In this document: positions 24,740 through 34,300 of the stretch, in pieces | Layout: each line of letters opens with the position of its first letter | How positions within the stretch are numbered: position 1 is the stretch's first letter | Assembly: GCA_037892935.1 (NCBI GenBank) | Contig: JAYXKI010000008.1 | Location: forward strand, 1,860,001-1,924,000 | Reading direction: 5' to 3' | Source: Phlebopus portentosus | Lineage: Eukaryota > Basidiomycota > Agaricomycetes > Boletales > Boletinellaceae | Length of the DNA: 64,000 nt | Made by a program: the position numbers and the translations under genes | The notes under the pieces: generated by a model | The model's database searches: none | Seen by the model: only the letters and a program-made list of their open reading frames with translations | What the model was told of the DNA's origin: nothing

Positions 24740-24752
24740 TCACCCCCCCTTC
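24740..24752 (-). promoter_or_regulatory. Polypurine tract overlapping the pol stop
   Basis: Minus-strand AAGGGGGGGTGA directly abuts the 3' LTR. It encodes the last residues K-G-G and the TGA stop of pol, so plus-strand priming and the Pol C-terminus share sequence. Confidence 0.75.
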
Positions 24753-27700
24753 AAGGTTGGGCGTCCCGACCAACCACATAAGCCTTCTGAGGACGTGAAC
24801 TTGTACAGCGCTCGCAGGCTTTGTCGAGGTATCGTTAACTTCCTTGGAGCTCCAGGATGTTTGCGGTAGAATTCTTGAATCAACTCCTGCGCATTATCCT
24901 TGACGTCGGATTCTGGCTGCCAAGTCGCTTCCTCATATCCAACCCACTTGACCAGGAATTGGAGCTTGCCTCGATGCAGACGCGAGTCGAGTATTTCTTC
25001 AACCTCGTACTCTTCCTGCTCATCAATGATCACTGGCGGTGGTGGAGGTGGTTTCTTCTGCGATTCAAAGGACGGTTGGACGGCTGGTTTGAGCAAGATC
25101 TCATTGAAAACTGGATGGACCTTCTTCCAGGTCTTCGGTAGTTTGAGTCTGTATGCGCTTGCGCCAACCTTTTCCACTACCTCGAAGGGGCCGAACCATT
25201 TATCATCCATCTTCTTCGTCGGTCGGATCGTCTTGATATTTCGTCCATCTAAGAAGACTTTCTGCCCTGCCTCATAGGTAATGGATTTCCCAGCATGGCG
25301 GTCGTAGAAACGCTTCATGTCTTCGTTTGCTTGGGTTAGGTTACCTTGAGCGAGTTCGTGCACCTCCTTGACATGTTTGGCAAATTCTTCTGCTGACAGG
25401 TTCGATGATGCCGTTCCAACCCCTGTGAAGTCTAAGGGGTGCATTCCCGTATTGACGAAGAAGGGAGATAGCTTCGTCGCTGAATGTTCACGATTGTTGT
25501 ATGCGAATTCTGCGAGAGCCAGCCAGTCCGCCCAGTCCGACTGCCGATGGTTGACGTATAGCCGCAGGTATTGTTCTAGTTCCTGATTAACCCGCTCTGT
25601 CTGTCCGTCAGTTTGTGGGTGATACGCTGTCGATGGGTTGCCTTCAATGTGGAGGAGCTTGTACAACTCCTTCATCATCTTTGCGTCGAATTGCACCCCT
25701 CGGTCATGAATGATCTTCCGTGGTAGTCCGTGTAATCGGAAGACGTGGTCCCTGTAGATCCTAGCCATGCCTTCCGCCGTTAACTTTGTCGTTGTTGGAA
25801 TTGCATGGATTTGTTTGCTAAAGCGATCGACCATTACGCAAATCGCATTGAACCCATTCGATTCTGGCAACTCTCCGATTAGGTCGACCGTGACAATCTG
25901 CCATGGCGCCTCCGGCACCTCATTAGGGTGCAAAACCTTTGCTCTCGTTGTCCTTAGAGCCTTCGTCCGCTGACAACGATCACACCCCCGCACGTACACC
26001 CGCACATCTGCACTCATCCTCGGCCACCAGTACCTGCGTGTTATCAGCTGGATCGTCTTTGTTGCTCCTGGATGTCCTGCCAGGGTCGAGTCATGGTGTT
26101 CCTTCATGACGTCCTCTCTGATGCTCGCTGGTACATATAGTCGGCGGCCCTTTCTCCACATGTCCTCTCTCTTCTCGACGTCCTTCGGCCTCACTCCCTC
26201 GTCCTCTTGTCTCTGCGCTTCCACGACCTTTTCAACGAGTACTTCTCTTGACGTCTGAACCATTCCTCTAACCAGCCATTCCTTCTTGATGAAAGTCACG
26301 TTCTCATTATCGCGCTCGCCCTTGTCATAATCCGCCCGGCGTGACAACAGATCAGCTTTTCCCAACGTCTTTCCGGGTTTATGGACTAGCGTGAAATCGA
26401 ACTCAGCTAAATCGAGTCGCCAACGAGCTTGTCGACGGTTTAACTTCTGCGGCGATCGGAAATACGTTAGATTTGCATGGTCTGTCCATACCTCAAAAGG
26501 TTGGTTAGCTCCCTGGAGATATTGTCGCCATTCCTTTAGGGCTTGAACGATGGCGAGCATTTCCTTGTCGTAAATCTCATAGTTTCGCTCTGCCTCTAGG
26601 AATGTTGACGACCGATAAGCGATCACCTTCCATTTACCGTCTTGTTTCTGGAGAAGGACTCCACCAGTCGCAAAGTCCGACGCATCTGCTTCTACACGGA
26701 AAGGGTCCTCGTTGTTGGGTATCGCTAACACGGGAGGACTACTCAAACGATGCTTCAATTCCTCAAACGCTGCCTGCTCATCTTCGCCCCATTTCCATTC
26801 CACCTTACCCGTTAGGGTAGTCAAGGGTTTGACGACCGAACTGTAATCCTTAACAAAACGTCGCAACCAATTTCCTAATCCCAGGAATTGTTGCAGTTCG
26901 TGGACGTTCCTTGGAACTGGCCAGTCCTGTACTGCCGCCGTCTTCTTGGGATCCATTCGAACTTCGCCCTTGCCAATAATGTGCCCGAGGTACTTGACGG
27001 TATCAACTTCGAACTCGCACTTCTGCGGCTTTAGGAAAAGTCCGTTTTGGCGAAGGATCTCAAAGACTCGTTTGGTGCGTCTGCGGTGTTCTTCTAGATC
27101 ATTCGAGAAGATGAGAATGTCATCAAGGTAAATGATGACGATACCCTCATGAATTAGCTCCCGAAAGATGTCATTCATAAAGCCTTGGAACGTCGCTGGC
27201 GCATTACACAAGCCGAAGAACATGACTGTGGGTTCAAATAAGCCTAGATTTGTCCGGAACGCTGCCTTCCACTCGTCTCCCTCGCGAATCCGGATGTTGT
27301 AGTATCCCCAACGAACGTCGAGCTTCGTGATGTACCTTGCATCCTTAACCTTGTCGATGAGCTCGTTTATCAGTGGCAACGGGTATTTGTTCTTGACCGT
27401 TCCTTCATTGAGCTTTCGATAGTCTTGGATTGCTCGTAAGCTCCCATCCTCTTTCTTGATAAAGAAGAATGGTGACGCCATTGGAGACTTCGACTGTCGG
27501 ATACGTCCTGACGCTAGGTTTTCCTCAATGAACTCCCTCATCGCTTCTTGTTCTTTTGGCGATAACGGGTAAACCTTGCAGTCACTGGGTTTGAAATCCG
27601 GTTTCAGGTCAATAGCGTGGTCCCACGTTCGGTGGTTTGGTAAGCGTTCGAACGATTCCTCACTAAAGACGTCGGCGTATTCCTCCAGGTAAGGTGGCCA

Positions 27701-28564
27701 TTTTGCCGCTTCCTTCATCCGCACATTCCTCACAAACTCTTCATCTATCTCCTCGCTCGACAGTGGCGACTCACATTCATCAGGGCAACGGGTGAACTTA
27801 ACTGTTCCTAACCTCCAATCAATCTCAGGATTATGCTTCGTCAACCAGTCATGTCCGAGGAAGATGTTGCTTGACGCTAAGGATGTCACTGCCAGTCGAA
27901 TTTCTTCCTCGTGTTTCCCAAAGAACATTCGTACGACTACGTATTCCTTGATCAATCCAGCCTCGTTGCTTGTTCCGTCAGCATTGAAGACTGGTCTAGG
28001 CCGAATGTATCTTTGGGTGGGGAAACCATACCGTTTGACAAAACCCTCATCGATGCATGAGCCCGTGCACCCTGAGTCGATCAGTGCATGAGCATCAATG
28101 AAGTTTTCCTCTTCGAGTAGGGGGTTCGACAAGTCTACTTCGTCATCACCTGCTACCTTTGGGTGTACGATGCTAACGAAGGCGTCTAACTCCTTTCCTC
28201 CCGCCCGTCGCACGAACTGATCTGCGTCCACAATGCCCTCGCGCCATACCTCAGCCGCGCGTCTGCCTACTACATCCCACACTGCTTCAGTGACGTTCGC
28301 CTGAGCAACAACGTTCTCGCGGTAAGGTGCTTCCGCCACAACCTCATTTTTTATAGCGGTTTGATTCCGCTCTTCCTCTCTCAATTCGCCTGCTTGCGCA
28401 TCTGTTCTTCTGACAAATAAATCCTCATAGACTTCGAAGTCATCGTTGTCATCTTCAGATTCATCTGGCAGTACGTCGGTAAGGATCTTTCGAAGGATGA
28501 AACCGTCACTGGTATTCGCATCTTGATATTGTACAACAGGACGATTATATTTTAACGAGTCCAA
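24740..28564 (-). CDS. pol: Pol polyprotein of element D
   Basis: 1274 codons counted from the TTG at 28,564; the frame is open a further 72 nt upstream, overlapping gag, and no ATG is used. Domains by residue: acidic N-terminus; aspartic protease with D-S-G at 163-165; reverse transcriptase about 330-510 with D416 and YLDD at 479-482; RNase H about 620-745 (D627, D695, D738); integrase with H824/H831/C861/C864 zinc site and D894, D954, E990 (D-35-E); GPF/Y module (GPFEVVEKVGASAYRL, about 1125-1140); chromodomain 1185-1235 (YEVEEIL...FLVKWVGY...TWQP). It is expected to be made by -1 frameshifting from gag and would copy, integrate and target the element. Confidence 0.95.
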   Translation of the reverse strand: MDSLKYNRPVVQYQDANTSDGFILRKILTDVLPDESEDDNDDFEVYEDLFVRRTDAQAGELREEERNQTAIKNEVVAEAPYRENVVAQANVTEAVWDVVGRRAAEVWREGIVDADQFVRRAGGKELDAFVSIVHPKVAGDDEVDLSNPLLEEENFIDAHALIDSGCTGSCIDEGFVKRYGFPTQRYIRPRPVFNADGTSNEAGLIKEYVVVRMFFGKHEEEIRLAVTSLASSNIFLGHDWLTKHNPEIDWRLGTVKFTRCPDECESPLSSEEIDEEFVRNVRMKEAAKWPPYLEEYADVFSEESFERLPNHRTWDHAIDLKPDFKPSDCKVYPLSPKEQEAMREFIEENLASGRIRQSKSPMASPFFFIKKEDGSLRAIQDYRKLNEGTVKNKYPLPLINELIDKVKDARYITKLDVRWGYYNIRIREGDEWKAAFRTNLGLFEPTVMFFGLCNAPATFQGFMNDIFRELIHEGIVIIYLDDILIFSNDLEEHRRRTKRVFEILRQNGLFLKPQKCEFEVDTVKYLGHIIGKGEVRMDPKKTAAVQDWPVPRNVHELQQFLGLGNWLRRFVKDYSSVVKPLTTLTGKVEWKWGEDEQAAFEELKHRLSSPPVLAIPNNEDPFRVEADASDFATGGVLLQKQDGKWKVIAYRSSTFLEAERNYEIYDKEMLAIVQALKEWRQYLQGANQPFEVWTDHANLTYFRSPQKLNRRQARWRLDLAEFDFTLVHKPGKTLGKADLLSRRADYDKGERDNENVTFIKKEWLVRGMVQTSREVLVEKVVEAQRQEDEGVRPKDVEKREDMWRKGRRLYVPASIREDVMKEHHDSTLAGHPGATKTIQLITRRYWWPRMSADVRVYVRGCDRCQRTKALRTTRAKVLHPNEVPEAPWQIVTVDLIGELPESNGFNAICVMVDRFSKQIHAIPTTTKLTAEGMARIYRDHVFRLHGLPRKIIHDRGVQFDAKMMKELYKLLHIEGNPSTAYHPQTDGQTERVNQELEQYLRLYVNHRQSDWADWLALAEFAYNNREHSATKLSPFFVNTGMHPLDFTGVGTASSNLSAEEFAKHVKEVHELAQGNLTQANEDMKRFYDRHAGKSITYEAGQKVFLDGRNIKTIRPTKKMDDKWFGPFEVVEKVGASAYRLKLPKTWKKVHPVFNEILLKPAVQPSFESQKKPPPPPPVIIDEQEEYEVEEILDSRLHRGKLQFLVKWVGYEEATWQPESDVKDNAQELIQEFYRKHPGAPRKLTIPRQSLRALYKFTSSEGLCGWSGRPTLKGG

Positions 28565-28587
28565 CGAAAAGAATCCTTTAGGAGACC

Positions 28588-28630
28588 GACCAGTCGTTCC
28601 GACGTCTACGCCTGGTCTTCTGGAAAACCC
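28588..28630 (-). promoter_or_regulatory. Putative -1 ribosomal frameshift signal at the gag end
   Basis: In the gag frame the minus strand reads G-GGT-TTT (28,624-28,630), a canonical X-XXY-YYZ heptamer. Six nt later GACCAG (28,612-28,617) can pair with CTGGTC (28,588-28,593) across an 18-nt loop holding the gag stop. Slipping back one base leads straight into the pol frame, which is open from here. The heptamer occurs in most other copies (A, C, F, G; E has an extra T in place of a G), and the stem is kept perfectly in C and F. Confidence 0.7.
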
Positions 28631-30066
28631 TCGCCTTCTATGAGTTCTTCCAGCTCAGCGGGTACCGCTCGTACATCGACGTCTTCGTCTTCTTCAAAGG
28701 AGGATTCCTTTGCTTGGCCGAGTTCCTCAAAGAGCGCCTTTCTGTCTGCTGGGACGAAGGCTGCGATGATGGCACGTATTGCTTCACGACCTCGTGGGCA
28801 TTCCCTGATGTAATGGCCCACCTGACCGCACTTGTAACAAGTACGTGTACGACGCGCCTGGTTCATCATCACCTCCATGGGTTGTCCTAAGCCTCCATAC
28901 GTTACTCCTGTAGCATCGCGACGATCTTGAGCGGGGGGTATGAACGGACGGGCTGCTTGTTGAGGCGGCATAAAACGTCTCAGTGGTGGTGTCGGAGCTG
29001 GTTTCATTGCTGTCGAACTAATTGTCTTTCTCCGACGTTCAGCCATCAGGTCCCTGATTTGGCGCTCGACCCTGTCGACCTTGACGGCGGCTTTCTTGAA
29101 CTCTTCATACGACGTCGGTTCATTGGGCAATCTCATGACACCTTCCACAACCTTCGGGTTTAGCGCCCTCTTCAGGCGACTCATCAACCATTCGTCGTGT
29201 GCCTCTGTTGCTAGGCCCGCATCCACTCGACAAATGTCAAATTTGTTGAAAAACTCGTCGGCGTTGAGGTCTCCTTGGTACATCGCATCTAGTCTTTCGA
29301 AGGCCTTTTGGGATCTGGCAGGGTCATCGAACGAAGTGTCCAGCTTCTTTAAGAAGGCGTCCCAGGCATCCGTGAACGTCAGGTTGCCGTCTGCATCGAC
29401 TGCTCCACTGGTGTAACTCTCTGCCCAGCGAGCCGCAGCACCACTCTTCATGTACGACAGGGCGAACATAATCTTACTCTTGTTCGTCCTGAACTCCGAC
29501 TCAGATGCGTAGATGTAGAGGCGCAGCTCTCGCTTGAAGTCCACATAATCGTGTTCACCATCGAAGTCTCTTGGTTTGGCGACGTGGACCTTCTTCGACA
29601 CCTTTGATCCTTGGTTCGCACCTTCGCCTGCAGCTTGGAGCGCTAGTGCGACCGCCGTTGCGAGATCCGTCATCGCTTCCTTCGATAATGACATCTCGTG
29701 TTCTTCTTCTTCTTCTTCTTCTTCGTCTTCTTCACTCGGTATAGGCGGCGCTGGTTCTCGGAACTTTCCAAATGCAGGAGAAGGCTCGACAGTGGGGGCC
29801 AACGCTTGGGTGGTCGAACCCGATGGTTCTGGTAAGGGGGCCGTTGGTTGCGTCGGAGTAGGAGGTGAGGGCTCGTCTACGTCGTCTTCTTGTTTCACTC
29901 TCCAGTGAATGGACCTTCCTTCCCTCTGGGAATACCACCTCTTGGCAGTCTCGTCCCACCAGGCGCCGAAGACTTGATTTCCTGCTTTGACGATATAATG
30001 TCCCCGCGAGGCGCTCCACCTAGAGTTCGCAGGGAGGGCCGCTCGTTGCTCGTCAGTTAGCTCCAC
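28606..30066 (-). CDS. gag: Gag protein of element D
   Basis: 486 codons from the GTG at 30,066. Contents: a conserved N-terminal block (about 1-65, rich in W), a P/T/S-rich linker, an E/D tract (about 111-123), a helical capsid-like region (about 160-345) and a CCHC knuckle CYKCGQVGHYIREC (about 410-423). The first ATG in frame is codon 125 (29,692-29,694), yet the part upstream is conserved as protein in all copies and across both subfamilies. GTG is not conserved (GTA in G), so the true start is unresolved: non-AUG initiation, splicing, or a frameshift from the upstream frame. The product would form the particle shell and bind RNA. Confidence 0.9.
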   Translation of the reverse strand: MELTDEQRAALPANSRWSASRGHYIVKAGNQVFGAWWDETAKRWYSQREGRSIHWRVKQEDDVDEPSPPTPTQPTAPLPEPSGSTTQALAPTVEPSPAFGKFREPAPPIPSEEDEEEEEEEEHEMSLSKEAMTDLATAVALALQAAGEGANQGSKVSKKVHVAKPRDFDGEHDYVDFKRELRLYIYASESEFRTNKSKIMFALSYMKSGAAARWAESYTSGAVDADGNLTFTDAWDAFLKKLDTSFDDPARSQKAFERLDAMYQGDLNADEFFNKFDICRVDAGLATEAHDEWLMSRLKRALNPKVVEGVMRLPNEPTSYEEFKKAAVKVDRVERQIRDLMAERRRKTISSTAMKPAPTPPLRRFMPPQQAARPFIPPAQDRRDATGVTYGGLGQPMEVMMNQARRTRTCYKCGQVGHYIRECPRGREAIRAIIAAFVPADRKALFEELGQAKESSFEEDEDVDVRAVPAELEELIEGEGFPEDQA

Positions 30067-30271
30067 CTTGATAGGCTGGGGGTGGAACGGGGATCGGGAT
30101 GCTGTTCGGGCGGGACCGACTTCGGATAACCGGCTCGTCTTTGAAATTGACGACTAAACGAAAGGCTCCGAGGTAGATAATGAAGGAGATACTTGTCGAC
30201 GACTGGACTCTATGCGTCACCCACGAGAAGGTTTGATGGGAGTTCCAGAGAAGGGTGATTCGGAGCGCCAC
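30053..30271 (-). other. Conserved upstream frame ('ORF0') overlapping gag
   Basis: An open frame of about 72 codons ends 14 nt inside gag, one frame off. It has no ATG (the codon at 30,271 is GTG). It is retained in A, C, F and G with differences mainly at third positions: shared blocks are L-R-I-T-x-L-W-N-x-H-Q-x-F-S-W-V, S-I-S-F-I-I-Y-L and N-F-K-D-E-P-V-I. Hydrophobic in the middle. It may be the start of a longer Gag reached by a +1 shift, or an exon. I recognise no domain. Confidence 0.45.
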
Positions 30272-30470
30272 GGTGATGTGATTGGTTGATACTTCGGGTA
30301 CTATCGGGTCACGTTGGAGTCAATCGGACTTCGACGGGCAAGATAGGGGTTTGTTGTCTGCACGGTAGGAACCGGGTTTCGTTCGATGTCGTCCTTCGAA
30401 GATATACTTCAGGGGACACGTCGCAGGCGAGCGCTCGACGACAACGGAATTGGGCGTGAGCCGGAGGTAG

Positions 30471-30481
30471 GTCTTTCTATT
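30471..30481 (-). promoter_or_regulatory. Primer-binding site of element D
   Basis: Minus-strand AATAGAAAGAC, one base inside the 5' LTR boundary and complementary over 11 nt to the presumed start of the transcript (30,640-30,650). Indicates self-priming as in Tf1/sushi. Confidence 0.7.
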
Positions 30482-30482
30482 A

Positions 30483-30883
30483 TGTTAGGCGGACGGCTCA
30501 AGGACTGAGTCGAGGCAGGCCAACACAACAACAAACAAGCGCGAATGAGATAATCCCAAACACGTCGCTCAGGTCAAGACAGCTAAGACGAGGCTTAAGT
30601 CCAGACCGTCGAACGCTAGGTCGCAGTGAAGGTAAGTAGAATAGAAAGACAAGGAACGAAAGAGTCAAACTATCTACTTATATAGACTTTGGGCGCGGGA
30701 AAGGTCTACCCTAATGGGAAGTCACATGACAAGGAATGGGATGATTAGTGAGCGTGATAGAACATTGTGGAATGTTCCGGCAAAAGGATGAATAAGCGCA
30801 TAAGAAAAATAAAAGAAAAGGAAAAGAATATTAAAATAAATGATGACGTCAGAAAAGAAAAGGAAAATGTTCGAGTCCTTACA
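30483..30883 (-). repeat. 5' LTR of element D with promoter
   Basis: 401 bp. Minus-strand TATATAAG at 30,677-30,684, and the start of transcription is inferred near 30,650, where the PBS-complementary 11-mer begins. U3 carries T/C-rich blocks near its start. Confidence 0.93.
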
Positions 30884-30958
30884 CAAGCACTGTATAGGTT
30901 CACATTGTCAGAAGGATTATGTGGTTGGTCGGGACGCCCAACCTTGAGAGGGGGGTGA

Positions 30959-31378
30959 TGTAAGGACTCGAACATTTTCCTTTTCTTTTCTTACATCATC
31001 ATTTATTTTAATATTCTTTTTCCTTTTCTTTTATTTTTCTTATGCGCTTATTCATCTATTTGCCGGAACATTCCACAATGTTCTATCACGCTCACTAATC
31101 ATCCCATTTCTTCATCATGTGACTTCCCATTAGAGTAGACCTTTCCCATGCTTGAAGTCTATATAAGTAGATAGTTTGACTCATTTGTTTCCTTGTCTTT
31201 CTATTCTACTTACCTTCACTGCAACATAGGTATCTACTCTTGTATTATTAGTTTACTGAATTCTACTTACCTTCACTGCGACATAGCGTGCGTATAGCCC
31301 AGCAACTCATGTTAGCCAGTTGTTTGTTGTTGTATTAGCCACCTCGAGATCGACACCCATTAGTCTTGCCGCCTAACA
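30959..31378 (+). repeat. 3' LTR of element G (420 bp, long form)
   Basis: Follows the last 75 bases of G-pol and its G-rich tract (30,884-30,958). TGTAAGGACT ... CCGCCTAACA, with the 57-bp segment. It is followed by atggg, the right target duplicate in C. Confidence 0.92.
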
Positions 31379-34300
31379 ATGGGCTTGTATATCGATGAAG
31401 GCTTTGTCAAACGGTACAGTTTCCCCACTCAAAGGTACATTCGACCCAGACCGGTCTTTAATGTGAATGGGACAAGCAATGAGGGTAGATTAATCAAGGA
31501 ATACATGACTGTATGGATGTTCTTTGGGAAACATGAGGAAGAAATTTGATTGGCGGTGATGTCCCTAGCATCGAGCAACATCTTCCTCGGACATGACTGG
31601 TTAACAAAGCACAATCCTGAGATCGATTGGAGAGCAGGAACAGTCAAGTTCACACGTTGCCCTGACAAATGTGATGCACCATCTTTGAGTGAGGAGATAG
31701 ACAAAGAGTTTGTGAGGAATGTGCAGATGAAGGAAGCGGTGAAGTGGCCACCTTACCTAGAGGAGTATGCGGATGTCTTTAGTGAGGAATCATTTGAACA
31801 CTTACCAGGCCAATGAATGTGGGACCATGCTATTGACTTGAAGCTAGATTTCAAACCCAGCGATTGCAAGGTTTATCCATTGTCGCTAAAGGAACAAGAG
31901 GCAATGAAGGAATTCATCGAAGAGAACCTAGCATCAGGACATATTCAACAGTTAAAATCCCCGATGGTGTCACCATTCTTCTTTATCAAGAAAGACGATG
32001 GGAGCTTACAAGCAATCCAAGATTACCGGAAGCTCAATGAAGGAACGGTCAAGAATAAGTACCCGTTGCTATTGATAAATGAGCTTATCGATAAGGTCAA
32101 AGATGTGAAATACATCATGAAGCTCGACATTTGCTGGGGGTATTACAACATTTGGATCCATGAGGGCGATGAATGGAAGGCGGCATTCAGGACAAACTTA
32201 GGCTTATTTGAACTGACGGTCATGTTTTTCGGATTATGCAATGTGCCAGCAACGTTCCAAGGATTCATGAACAATATCTTCTGAGAACTAATTCATGAGG
32301 GTATTGTCATCATTTACCTCGATGATATCCTCATTTTCTCAAATGACCTGGAGGAACATTGTGAGCACACTAAATGAGTCTTTGAGATCCTTTAGTGAAA
32401 TGGACTTTTCCTGAAGCCACAGAAATGTGAGTTTGAGGTTGATACAGTCAAATATCTTGGACACATCATCGGTAATGGCGAGGTTTGAATGAATCCAAAG
32501 AAAACAATGGCGGTGCAGGAGTGGCCAATCCCACAAAATGTTCATGAACTGCAACAATTCCTGGGACTAGGGAATTGGTTGCGATGCTTCGTAAAGGATT
32601 ATAGCTCTGTCATTAAACTGCTGATAGTGCTGACAGGTAAGGTGGAATGGAAGTGGGGAGAGGAAGAACAGCGAGCATTCAAAGAGTTGAAGAGTCGGTT
32701 GAGCAGTCCCCTGGTTCTAGCCATACTGAACAAAGAAGGTCCTTTCCAGATTGAAGCAGACACATTGGACTTTGCATCTGGAGGAGTGCTCCTTCAGAGA
32801 CAAGACGGCAAGTGGAAGGTAATAGCATACCAATCGTCAACCTTCCTAGAGGCCAAATGAAATTATGAGATCTATGACAAAGAAATGCTCACAATTGTCC
32901 AAGCTCTCAAGGAATGGCGACAATACCTCCAAGGAGCCAAGGAACCCTTCGAGGTGTGGACTGATCATGCAAACTTGACATATTTCTGATCGCCACAGAA
33001 ATTGAACTGTCAACAAGCTCATTGGCGGCTCGACTTAGCTGAGTTTGACTTCACGCTGGTGCACAAACCAAGGAAGACGTTAGGCAAGGCTGACATATTA
33101 TTGCATCGAGCCGGCTACAACAAGGGTGAATGAGACAATGAGGACGTCACATTGATCAAGGATGAATGGTTGGTCAGAGGAATGGTGGAGATATCAAGAG
33201 ACATGCTGATCGAGAAGATTCGAAAGGCACAGATGGAATTGGGTGAGGAAGAGAGACCAGCGAACTTAGTGTTCATGGACAGGTTATGGAAGAAAGAGGT
33301 GATGGTTAAGCTCTTGACAACGAAGACCAAGAAATTTCAAAATATTTTCATACCGACGAGCATGAGGGAGGAAGTGATGAGGGAGTGCCACAACTCAACG
33401 TTGGCAGGCCACCCAGGAGCAAACAAGATGGTTGCACTGGCAAACAGAAGTTTCTGGTGGCCCAACATGTACATCAATGTCAGGAGCTACATGCGAGGAT
33501 GTGATCATTGTCAGCGAACAAAGGCCCTCAGGACAACAAGGGCAAAGGTTTTGCACCCAAATGAGGTGCCGGAGGCACCATGGCAAGTTGTCACAGTCGA
33601 CCTGATCAGAGAGTTACCAGAGTCAAATGGATTTAATGCGATTTGTGTGGTAGTCGATCATTTCAGCAAACAAATCGATGCAATACCGACAACAACGAAA
33701 TTGACAGCGGAGGGAATGGCCAGGATTTACAGGGACTATGTCTTCTGGTTGCACGGCTTACCTCGAAAGATCATCCACAATCGAGGAGTACAGTTCAATG
33801 CAAAGATGATGAGAGAGTTGTACAAACTCCTTCACATCAAAGGCAATCCATCAACAGCATACCATCCTCAAATGGGATGGGCAAATGGAACGAGTTAATC
33901 AAGAACTCGAACAATACCTTCGACTGTACGTCAATCATCGATAATCGGACTGGGTGGACTGGTTAGCTCTTGCAGAGTTTGCGCACAACAACTACAAACA
34001 TTCAGCAACCAAATTATCACCCTTCTTCGTCAACTCAGGACAACACCCCTCAGACTTTATGGGTGTTAGAATGACATCATCCAATCTATCGGCGGAGGAG
34101 TTTGCTAAACATGTTAAGAGAGTACATGAGCTCGCTCAGACCAATTTGATCCAAGCCAATGATGACATGAAACACTTTTATGACCACCATGCTGGGAAGT
34201 CGGTAACCTATGAGACCGGACAAAAGGTCTTCCTAGATGGTCAAAACATTAAGATGATCCGACCGATGAAGAAGATGGACGACAAATGGTTTGGTCCATT

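Larger units (their letters stand above)
24339..30883 (-). mobile_element. Element D: intact, probably recent chromovirus
   Basis: 6545 bp, minus strand, flanked by caagc (24,334-24,338 and 30,884-30,888). The LTRs are 401 bp and show no difference in my reading. gag and pol are both open with all catalytic motifs, and CpG sites are abundant. Domain order PR-RT-RH-IN-chromodomain, self-priming PBS and C-terminal chromodomain place it in the Tf1/sushi-type chromoviruses of Ty3/gypsy. It is the only copy here that could be autonomous. Confidence 0.97.
16611..31378 (+). mobile_element. Element G: chromovirus subfamily 2, inserted in C
   Basis: Plus-strand element. Its target was acggg, inferred from intact copies: the left duplicate now reads acagg (16,606-16,610) and the right atggg (31,379-31,383), each explained by loss of the same CpG on opposite strands. 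LTRs are 420 bp each (16,611-17,030 and 30,959-31,378), long form. It is interrupted by a 1.62-kb solo LTR (22,405-24,025) and by element D (24,339-30,883). Confidence 0.9.

Noticed and set aside
28562..28564. TTG as the start codon of a separate Pol protein
   Set aside because: The pol frame is already open upstream and a -1 frameshift signal sits in the overlap; initiation at TTG is a weaker explanation.
25767..29416. Several 60-125-codon plus-strand frames across D-gag and D-pol
   Set aside because: Antisense shadows of an intact polyprotein; they recur in the other copies only because the coding strand is conserved.
29732..30019. 95-codon open frame on the same strand as D-gag in another frame
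   Set aside because: It is a shadow of gag: gag in its own frame keeps the conserved residues across copies, and this frame does not.
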